Positions 1 through 6,900 of a stretch of 7,148 bases of DNA are shown here, in pieces. The stretch is from Promethearchaeia archaeon (GTDB taxonomy: Archaea; Asgardarchaeota; Lokiarchaeia; Sigyniarchaeales; SOKP01): the NCBI GenBank assembly GCA_029856295.1, contig JAHQWS010000122.1, positions 1-7,148 of the forward strand, given 5' to 3'. Every line of letters starts with the position of its first letter. Position 1 is the stretch's first letter. The notes below the pieces were generated by a model. That model was not told where the DNA came from, did no database searches, and was given only the letters and a program-made list of their open reading frames with translations. Made by a program: the position numbers and the translations under genes.

Positions 1-321
1 GTTCTCGAAATGTTCTTGAGCATAAATATTTGATAAACTTATATCATCAAAATTCTCATTGACTAGAAACTCAATATATCCTGTTTCTCCTGTAAAATAG
101 AATTCTACAGATTCATTAGTTTCCATAGAAAACTCAATATAATTTGTCCAACCTTCCCCAATTTTACTGGGATCATGATTACATTGATATATTCTAAGTT
201 CACCTTGTCCGACAACGATATTTACATTATGATTTTGTGCTACAATTACGTTCGATAAACTCAAGAAAATTAGGAAAGAGAAAATGGTTAAACAAAGAAT
301 TCTTAATTTTATAGATTTCAT
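1..321 (-). CDS. Secreted protein with signal peptide, N-terminal 107 residues (3'-partial)
   Basis: The frame opens with ATG at 321 and stays open to the left edge, so only the N-terminus is visible. Residues 1-29 form a classic signal peptide: a short basic start (MKSIKLR), a hydrophobic core of about 18 residues (LTIFSFLIFL region), and a likely signal-peptidase site after VIVA at residues 25-28. The visible mature part (about residues 29-107) alternates short hydrophobic and polar stretches, as in a beta-sandwich, and has a single cysteine near residue 47 and one N-glycosylation sequon (NES, residue 69). The protein is therefore exported, either secreted or anchored by a C-terminus outside the window. 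The start lies 25 bp after the preceding minus-strand gene with no T-run between them, which suggests co-transcription. There is no Shine-Dalgarno motif. I do not recognise the family, and the function is unknown. Confidence 0.72.
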   Translation of the reverse strand, partial: MKSIKLRILCLTIFSFLIFLSLSNVIVAQNHNVNIVVGQGELRIYQCNHDPSKIGEGWTNYIEFSMETNESVEFYFTGETGYIEFLVNENFDDISLSNIYAQEHFEN

Positions 322-346
322 CCTACTCTTTGAATATTGATATGAT

Positions 347-964
347 TCAGTTACAATTAACCCAACCTAGTTTAAATATATATTTTTTAGAAAATAGTTC
401 TTTTTTAAATCTCCATCCATCACTCGTTTTCCATACTTTAGCTCCTAAAAAGGAAGCTAATTTATCTTTATCATTTTCTGTTAATAAATGGAAGGGTTTT
501 TCTCTTTGAATTAACACTCTTTTCATTAAATCTGTTTTTTTATCATATTCTTTTTCAAATGGGGTTTCATTTTTAATTCGTCCTTCTATAAAATCCATAA
601 CAATATCGATAAATGTAGCGGAATCCTCTCCAGGAACCCAATAAACTCTTTCCCCAGAGAAGTAAAACATAAATTCAGCTTCTATATCATTCCCAAATTC
701 ATCTCCAAAATAAGAATATGACAAATGTATGTTGACTTCGGGAAACATTTCAATAGTAATTGTCCAATCTTCATTAAATCCTATATTTTCAATTTTAGCT
801 CCGAGATCCTCTTCTACTATTTTTTTTAGTTTTTCCATATTTAAATCGACAAATATAGAATATTTAATATTGCTAATATCCTCTAATTCTTTTTCATGCG
901 GACCTCTCACACCAGTAGCGTCAATTTGACCTATTGTCATAAATTTCTTTTTCTCATTTGACAT
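347..964 (-). CDS. Hypothetical soluble protein, 205 residues, with an internal repeated motif
   Basis: This is a complete frame from ATG (964) to TGA (347-349). It has no signal peptide or membrane helix and is rich in Lys, Glu and Asp, so it is probably cytosolic. I do not recognise the family. A short motif occurs twice: residues about 47-74 and 167-191 share LGAK[IV], then a few polar residues, an acidic or glycine residue before Trp, and an ending E-[ML]-F. This may reflect an ancient duplication of a small alpha/beta unit. The middle holds an aromatic, acidic stretch with YWVPGEDSATF (residues 108-118), followed by a probable helix IDIVMDFIEGRI. An in-frame Met at residue 9 is an alternative start, but the first ATG fits the TATA-like box just upstream. 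It sits between an RNA methyltransferase gene and a secreted-protein gene, and that context does not reveal its job. Confidence 0.75.
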   Translation of the reverse strand: MSNEKKKFMTIGQIDATGVRGPHEKELEDISNIKYSIFVDLNMEKLKKIVEEDLGAKIENIGFNEDWTITIEMFPEVNIHLSYSYFGDEFGNDIEAEFMFYFSGERVYWVPGEDSATFIDIVMDFIEGRIKNETPFEKEYDKKTDLMKRVLIQREKPFHLLTENDKDKLASFLGAKVWKTSDGWRFKKELFSKKYIFKLGWVNCN

Positions 965-990
965 AATTAAAACCTATTATTATTAAACCG

Positions 991-1000
991 ATTTATATAG
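991..1000 (-). promoter_or_regulatory. Candidate TATA box for the 205-residue gene
   Basis: Read on the minus strand this is CTATATAAAT, a good archaeal TATA-box match. It is centred about 32 bp before the ATG at 964, which predicts a start of transcription only a few bases before the ATG (short or no leader), in keeping with the lack of a Shine-Dalgarno motif. It lies just past the stop codon of the methyltransferase gene, so the downstream pair could be transcribed both by read-through and from this site. This rests on position and match alone in an A+T-rich background. Confidence 0.4.
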
Positions 1001-1002
1001 TA

Positions 1003-2334
1003 TCATATTTCTTTTTTTTTGAATTTTCCTATAAAAAAGCCATGTGTATGATTTATAGAGGGAAAAAGCCTTCCCGTCCCGGGAACTACATTACTATTTA
1101 TTTTATAGCTTGGTGAAAACCATTCTGGTATTTGGAGGGGTTCCAAACTATCTAAATATTTTAAAATTTGTAATTCTCCTTCCTCTTGATAGAGACTGCA
1201 TACACTATATACTAAAATTCCGTTAGGTTTTAGTAGGTTTAAGGCACTTTCAATTAATTTTTCTTGAAGTGTGACATTTTGATATAAAAAATTTTTATTT
1301 TGACGCCATTTAAGTTCTGGATTCGCTGAAAATGTTCCACTTCCCGTACAAGGTGCATCCAATAATATCCTTTCAAATATATTTTTGTATCTTAAAGGAA
1401 ACGTAATACTGTCACAATTAATTAAATGAGTGTTTAAACTATTGGTCCTGTTAATCAATTTAGACATTTCAAACGCTCTTTTTGGAAGAAATTCGCCAGC
1501 AATTACTCTTGCGTGATTAGAAGTATATTGAGCAATTAGATTTGTTTTATTTCCTGGTGCTGCACACATATCACATATATATTCAAAGGGTTGAGGTGAT
1601 AAAACCTTAATAACTGCAGCAGAAGCTTTGTCTTGAAAAATTATTTTACTTGATGAATAGGAACTACTCTTCAATATTAAGCTTTTTTTATCATTAGGGA
1701 TATATATTAATTCAGGAATCTCTGGATCCCGTTTCATTAGGATATTATAGGACTTCAATTCATTTTTTAAAATATTTAGAAAATTTTGATTTGAGATTTT
1801 AATCTTCAAATCGGAGATTCGTACAAAATTATCATAATTATGATAATCATTCATAGATTGAATATTTTCTTTTATAAACTCAAAAGACATTACTGGTAAA
1901 AGGCGATCAATGACAAATGTGGGAATAGCTTCTTTTATACTTAATATCTCCAACTTAGATTTACCACTTAAAGCACGTTCCCAAGAAAATGTTTCTAATT
2001 TATCAATAAATCTTGAAATATTATTATTTTGGTCAGTGGATAAGTTTAACTCGTCTATTATATTCTTTTTGGCCGCATTTTCTTGTAATTTTCGATATGT
2101 AGTATAAATATAGGTTGCTATTTCTTTTTGAGGCAGATCATATAAATCTAAGGATCTTAGAGTTTTTTGAAAAATATAGTTCAGTCTACTCCAATAGCGA
2201 ATAATTTCATTATAATAATGAAATATACTAGGATGTTCACGATTAGATTTATCTAAATTAACTATTTTTCCTTCTATAAATTGACTTACTAAATTTATAA
2301 TTTCATTAATGGAATTTTTATTATCATTTCTCAA
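1003..2334 (-). CDS. NOL1/NOP2/Sun (RsmB/NSUN) family RNA 5-methylcytosine methyltransferase
   Basis: This is a predicted S-adenosylmethionine-dependent enzyme that methylates C5 of a cytosine in rRNA or tRNA; the target cannot be told from the sequence. The protein has 443 residues. Residues 1 to about 135 are a helical N-terminal extension, possibly NusB-like as in RsmB. About 136-235 match the N1/RRM-like region preceding the catalytic domain, ending in FQDKAS (233-238). The Rossmann methyltransferase core follows, with motif I CAAPGNKT (257-264), ribose-binding E281 and D308 in the expected places, motif IV DAPCTGSG (326-333) with Cys329, and motif VI YSVCS (376-380) with the nucleophile Cys379. 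The family signature GRLFP (421-425) and an HGFFIGKF ending are present. Both catalytic cysteines are intact. Motif VI reads SVCS rather than the usual STCS, a mild variation. The start is TTG: an in-frame stop lies two codons upstream, and no other ATG, GTG or TTG occurs in frame before residue 149, which is already inside the conserved region. Confidence 0.93.
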   Translation of the reverse strand: MRNDNKNSINEIINLVSQFIEGKIVNLDKSNREHPSIFHYYNEIIRYWSRLNYIFQKTLRSLDLYDLPQKEIATYIYTTYRKLQENAAKKNIIDELNLSTDQNNNISRFIDKLETFSWERALSGKSKLEILSIKEAIPTFVIDRLLPVMSFEFIKENIQSMNDYHNYDNFVRISDLKIKISNQNFLNILKNELKSYNILMKRDPEIPELIYIPNDKKSLILKSSSYSSSKIIFQDKASAAVIKVLSPQPFEYICDMCAAPGNKTNLIAQYTSNHARVIAGEFLPKRAFEMSKLINRTNSLNTHLINCDSITFPLRYKNIFERILLDAPCTGSGTFSANPELKWRQNKNFLYQNVTLQEKLIESALNLLKPNGILVYSVCSLYQEEGELQILKYLDSLEPLQIPEWFSPSYKINSNVVPGTGRLFPSINHTHGFFIGKFKKKEI

Positions 2335-2354
2335 TTTATATCAGAAATACGCAT
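2331..2354 (-). other. Possible 7-codon upstream ORF overlapping the methyltransferase TTG start
   Basis: On the minus strand an ATG at 2352-2354 opens a seven-residue frame (MRISDIN) whose TGA overlaps the TTG start of the methyltransferase in the four bases TTGA. This is the geometry seen where a terminating ribosome restarts on an overlapping start codon, and it could help a weak TTG be used. The overlap is seen directly; that the frame is translated is inference, and a chance ATG in A+T-rich DNA is a fair alternative. Confidence 0.25.
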
Positions 2355-2363
2355 TGTTTAAAA

Positions 2364-2380
2364 TTCTCTATTAGTGAGAA
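2364..2380. repeat. Short inverted repeat between the candidate TATA box and the predicted transcript start
   Basis: Arms TTCTC (2364-2368) and GAGAA (2376-2380) flank a 7-base spacer. The site lies where a repressor would block the minus-strand promoter, but 5-bp arms are weak evidence and could be chance. Confidence 0.2.
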
Positions 2381-2387
2381 CCATATT

Positions 2388-2400
2388 AAATATATAAATA
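2388..2400 (-). promoter_or_regulatory. Candidate TATA box for the methyltransferase gene
   Basis: On the minus strand this reads TATTTATATATTT, the best TATA-like element upstream of the TTG at 2334. A transcription start about 25 bases downstream would fall near 2367, giving a leader of roughly 30 bases that includes the small upstream frame at 2331-2354. The wider region is very A+T-rich, so the match has limited weight. Confidence 0.35.
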
Positions 2401-2494
2401 AAAGCTATAATCTTTATTAATCTTGAAAAAATCAAATATTGGTCTATTTAATTCTTAAATTCAAGTTAATTTTATCTTCAATTGATTAATTTAA

Positions 2495-2502
2495 TTTAAA
2501 TA
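2495..2502 (+). promoter_or_regulatory. Candidate TATA box for the 2TM-repeat gene
   Basis: TTTAAATA is centred about 40 bp before the ATG at 2538, predicting a short leader of roughly 10-15 bases. No purine-rich Shine-Dalgarno element precedes the ATG; the leader is almost wholly A and T. It is one of several A+T-rich matches in this divergent intergenic region (2335-2537), so the assignment is tentative. Confidence 0.33.
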
Positions 2503-2537
2503 AAAATTAAAACATAAAGAAAAATTAAGTGTAAAAA

Positions 2538-3845
2538 ATGAGTGAATCTAGAGAAAAAAATGCATTAATTAGGCTATTGTCTCATAGAATTTTTTTTGCT
2601 CTCCATCTTTTTACTTACTGTGCCGTTATGGGATTACTAATTTTAATATGGGCAGTAACGGGAGCAGGCTTCTTTTGGCCATTTTTTGCCATCTTCGGAT
2701 GGGGTTTTGGAAGTGGATTTCATACGATAGTCTACTTAATGTATAATGATAAAATCGAATATCTTTCAAAAATAAGACATGACCCTGCTTTCAAAGTATT
2801 ATTTATCTTTCATGCCTGGTTCTATATAACTGTTAATGTTTTCTTATTAATCATTAACCTAGCTTTAGCTACTGGAGTAATATTCTTTATCTATCCTTTA
2901 TTGTATTGGGGTATAGCATTTGGGTTTCATACTCTGGGATTTTTTCTATGGGACAGTTCATTAAATCGGGAACTTGCGAATCTTAAAATAAAATTTCCGG
3001 ATGAAGCAGATAAAAAATTAAAATTGAGGGCCGCTTCAAAAATCTCTAATTTCTGGTTAGTAATAATCCATATTGGCTATTTTGTCGTAGTAAATACTTG
3101 GGTATATACTAGCAATATATTGAGCCCTTCTGATCCTACGGAGATTATTGAAATGACCATTGGATGGGGTAGTGTGCTTGCTGTACATATTTTTAGCTAC
3201 ATTCTATTCTATTTTGTAGAGGCTATAAGACCAGTCATGAAAGGATTAATAATTCACATTGCTTTTTATGGCGTTGTTAACGGATGGCAACTATATATGT
3301 TTTTCACAAATCCTTCGAAGATTTTTTGGCCGATATTTCCTTTAATTTTATGGGGAATTCTCATTGCTTATCATGCATATATCACAATAAATTGGAATTC
3401 CATTATCGATAAAGCACTCAATACAGTTAAAAGCCAATTTGGAGAGGATCTTGATAAATATGAATTAAGATCAAAGGCTCGCTGGTTGGTTTTTTGGATG
3501 TGGTCATTCATAGGTCATATTACTATGTGGGCAGCTGGAATAATTTTAATTGGCATTCACTTTGTCCTATTTGGAATCCAAATAGGCCTATTAATTCATC
3601 CAGCAATGGGCTGGTTAATTGGCGTAGCAATTCATGGCTCTTTATTTTATCTCGCCCTAAAAAACGTTAAAGGCTTTTGGAAATCAACAGCCATAATCCA
3701 TCTATCAATCTTTATCTCTACGGGCGCCTACCTAATTGTCTTAAATGCATTATATTCAACATTCCCATGGAGTGCGATTGCTCTTGCAGGATGGGGTATA
3801 GGCTTAGGACTACATTTATTAATAGCGTATTTAACAAAAAAATAA
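2538..3845 (+). CDS. Polytopic membrane protein of six tandem 2TM-domain hairpins (12 helices, 12 conserved histidines)
   Basis: This is a 435-residue integral membrane protein with about 12 helices. It is built from six copies of a two-helix hairpin resembling the 2TM domain, which in bacteria is usually present once. Helix 1 of each copy has His (23, 92, 178, 240, 327, 388) with an aromatic residue four positions later. Helix 2 has Trp exactly seven residues before His (62, 131, 217, 279, 366, 426), usually as a WG pair. The two histidines are 39, 39, 39, 39, 39 and 38 residues apart. Loops between the paired helices are short (FWP at 46-48 and 263-265). The N-terminus, C-terminus and inter-hairpin linkers are basic or charged, which puts them in the cytoplasm by the positive-inside rule. 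Charged linkers of similar sequence follow hairpins 2 and 4, so the protein looks like three 4-helix units. The start ATG is the only one fitting before hairpin 1. Function is unknown; a sensor, transporter or cofactor-binding membrane protein are all possible. Confidence 0.85.
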   Translation: MSESREKNALIRLLSHRIFFALHLFTYCAVMGLLILIWAVTGAGFFWPFFAIFGWGFGSGFHTIVYLMYNDKIEYLSKIRHDPAFKVLFIFHAWFYITVNVFLLIINLALATGVIFFIYPLLYWGIAFGFHTLGFFLWDSSLNRELANLKIKFPDEADKKLKLRAASKISNFWLVIIHIGYFVVVNTWVYTSNILSPSDPTEIIEMTIGWGSVLAVHIFSYILFYFVEAIRPVMKGLIIHIAFYGVVNGWQLYMFFTNPSKIFWPIFPLILWGILIAYHAYITINWNSIIDKALNTVKSQFGEDLDKYELRSKARWLVFWMWSFIGHITMWAAGIILIGIHFVLFGIQIGLLIHPAMGWLIGVAIHGSLFYLALKNVKGFWKSTAIIHLSIFISTGAYLIVLNALYSTFPWSAIALAGWGIGLGLHLLIAYLTKK

Positions 3846-3848
3846 TAC

Positions 3849-3889
3849 TTTCCTTTTTTTTTATTTTATTTTAATTTTAATTTTATTAT
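3849..3889 (+). terminator. T-rich archaeal-type terminator after the 2TM-repeat gene
   Basis: A run of nine Ts (3854-3862) is followed by four separate T4 blocks, beginning a few bases after the TAA stop. There is no hairpin ahead of it, so it fits the T-tract termination used by archaea rather than bacterial intrinsic termination. Confidence 0.6.
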
Positions 3890-3910
3890 AAATAGCAGCT
3901 TATTTCAAAC

Positions 3911-3937
3911 AAATAAAAAAAAAGAGATAAAAAAAAT
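3911..3937 (-). terminator. T-rich archaeal-type terminator after the surface receptor gene
   Basis: On the minus strand this holds T8 and T9 runs (A-runs at 3929-3936 and 3915-3923 on the plus strand) about ten bases after the TAA stop at 3947. With the plus-strand tract at 3849-3889, it gives the two convergent genes separate T-tract ends within 101 bp. Confidence 0.55.
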
Positions 3938-3946
3938 AATTAATGT

Positions 3947-6900
3947 TTATTCTATATCCATTGGAATAAGTATTCCTCTGCGTTTAAGATCCAAAATCGT
4001 ACTTATAATTTGATCTCTTGATGCTTTTCGACCAGCTAATCCATAACTCAAAAGACTTGAAGCAAATATGAAATTTCTTTCTTTTTGCATCTCAAATCCC
4101 ACTTCGACAAGAGCTTTTTCTAATTTGGATAGTTTTGTAAATTCCCAATGTTTTGCTAATTGTAGAGGATACATTAATCTTATATCAAAAATGCGATCCA
4201 CTAACCCATCAGTTTCTTTGTATGGTCTAATATCACCAGTAAAATCTTTTAAAATGGCTTTATGTTTCATTTCAAATCTTCGAGTAAATTCCCATTGATT
4301 CTCTTTCAAGCTCTTTGAGGGTATTCCATCCAGAATTAAAGCAACTCTTACATAGGTTCCATCTGTTATGACTATTTTAAAATCATAATAATCCATTTCA
4401 ATACCTTTTTCTCCAGGTTTAGGAATAACATCCTTTTTAAGTTCACTCCGGAATTGAGAAATTGCTGTAAGAAATCCGCCAATCAAATCAGAATCTAGAT
4501 CCATAGAAATTCGTTTGTTATATATCGTTACACCCGCGTCTTTGTGTATAATTAAAATATAACTAATCTTAAGCAGATCATCTAATATAAGAGCCTCTCT
4601 GGCCCAATGTTTGCGAAGTTTACTTAACTTATGGTGCCTTACTGCTGCAAAAGTAACTATTGCCGCTAAACCGATTAAAATATAGGGTAACCATATCATA
4701 AGGTTATCTATGAAAATTGTGAAATCATCCACAATTCTAAACTCATCAGATTTTATATCCTCACTCGCGTATATTCCTTCTTTATCATAGCTTACTTTTA
4801 TTTTATATCCATCCCCAACCTCACTAAAATCTAGAGAACCTTTTGCAATACCATCTTCATCAGTAATACCCGTATCATCATCAACTATATCATCATCCTC
4901 ATCTAAAATTTCAAAGGTTACTTCAAGGCCTTCAAGAGTAGCCCCAGATGCATCAGTGAGCTCTACAGAAAAATGATTTGTGCCTTTCTCATACTGGGAA
5001 GCAATACGGTCATCGAAATCAATATCAATTATATATTTATAAATATCATAACTTCCTGAGGAACTAAATGTAATAGCATGCCAAATCGAGGTCACGTTGA
5101 ATTCAAAATGTCCTTGCGTAGGAATTCCATTAAATATATCTCCATTCCAGCTACCCTTCTGATTATCTACATTTGAAACTTCGATGCCAAAGTTCTTCAT
5201 TTTAATATCTTCTGGTTTCAAAGTTTTACTGTTTAATCCAAAACCTATTTTTGAAGCGATATCAGAAGTGATTGCGTTTTGAACATAGAAATCCAATTTG
5301 AAATTTTCAACAGTTACATTAAATCCTCCTGGTGGAGGTGTTTGACTAGAATTCCATACGTACCTTAATCTAAATCTAAGCGAATTATCATCAGATTCAT
5401 TTAAAAATTGAATAAATTGATATGCCTTTTCGCCATCAAATCTCTCGGGTTCATGTTTGGAGGATTCTAGCCTAGCTAAAGTTCTGTTTGTTCGAGATAA
5501 TTGAATCCACTCTTTCGCATTTTCAGTTGCATTTAGAAACTCAAATTCCTGAGTACCTTTATATATTTCTAATGCCGCATAAGATAAATTGTAAGTAGGT
5601 ATATCAAGAAGTGAAGATATACTTACATTTGTTCTGAGATCTAAATCTATAAACCATAAAATCGGATTTGGATATTTCACCCAAAAGTCAATGATAGAAA
5701 TATCCTCAAATAAAGATTTGTCAATACCTTGTAGCACATTCGTAAATTTAAATTCAATAGATAAGTTATTTGTATCAGATGTTACTTCAAAAAATTTATT
5801 ATCGTAGTATTCGACATCTCTTAGACTCGAATCAGAATCTTTTGTTCCGTTTACTATTTCATAAGAATTGGGTGTATAGTGATCTACTAAAAAAGGATCG
5901 TATCTTTGAATTGTATTAAATTGAGTATTATTTTCACCAATGCTTACCGTAAATTTATTAATTGAAACAGTATAACTTCCACCAGTACCATTATATTCCA
6001 TTTTAAAAGTCATATTATTATTATTATCAATAAAATCTAAGACTAGTTTTATTATAAACGGATCCCATATTTTCTCCGTTATTATAGTTTCGTCATCTGT
6101 TGTAATATTAATATCATCTTCTAAGGATAGCCAATCGCCTGATGAGTAATTATACAAATATAAAATCGCCTTTTCAATATTCTCAATGTTATCAATTTTC
6201 GTTGAGATTTCTATATCAATACTAAAAATTGGAAATTCTCTATACCAATTAGTAAGCCAAGTCCATATATCTTGGTTTCTAAAATCTTCAAAAGTGCCTC
6301 TACTTACATTCTGAAGCGTAAAATTGAATCCCAATGTCATATTGTCCCCCGGTGATGTAGCAACATATCTTTTTTCGTCTAATTCAACGAAAGAACTAAG
6401 ATTTCCTTGTATGTAATTTCCTTTAATTGGAGGATCAAGGTACGCTGTAACGTTATTTTGTGTAAAATTTTCCAAAAATACTCTATCAAAATATTTAAAT
6501 GTATGTCCTTCACCAATATCAGACGAATCTCCACCATCTGGACGAAAATAAAGTATCTTTGTACCAGTACTTTGGGGAGGAATTTTTACTCTAAAAGCAA
6601 ACCAGAATTTTTCTATTCCATTTTCAGTAAAACTAGATGTTTTCGAAGTATTTAGATATATTGGACCAATATCAGAATTCTTAAAATCAAAATCATACCA
6701 TTTAGATACTATTGTACCCTTTTCAAGGGGTGGTTGCAATAATGCTCTTAGTTCCTGATCGGGCTTTATTATACCTTCTCCGTCAGTTGTACAATTTAAA
6801 ATTGCTATTTCCCAAGAATTATTATAAGTTACTAGCCCTCCTTCATTTACATCTAGAATATTAATACTTAAATTATTGAGATATTGATCTAACTCTACAG

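Noticed and set aside
729..929. Plus-strand open frame of 66 codons antisense to the 205-residue gene
   Set aside because: It lies wholly within a better-supported gene on the other strand, with low-complexity Ser/Ile-rich translation and no promoter. The same applies to the antisense frames at 1910-2107, 4068-4298 and 6407-6655, and to the overlapping plus-strand frame at 3677-3874.
1008..1022. Long T-run at the end of the methyltransferase gene as a frameshift or terminator
   Set aside because: It encodes the Lys-rich tail after the complete family signature, so no frameshift is needed. On the coding (minus) strand it is an A-run, not a T-tract.
2335..2537. Possible small RNA or extra small gene in the divergent intergenic region
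   Set aside because: I found no tRNA-like cloverleaf, stable hairpin or credible coding frame, only A+T-rich promoter-like sequence.
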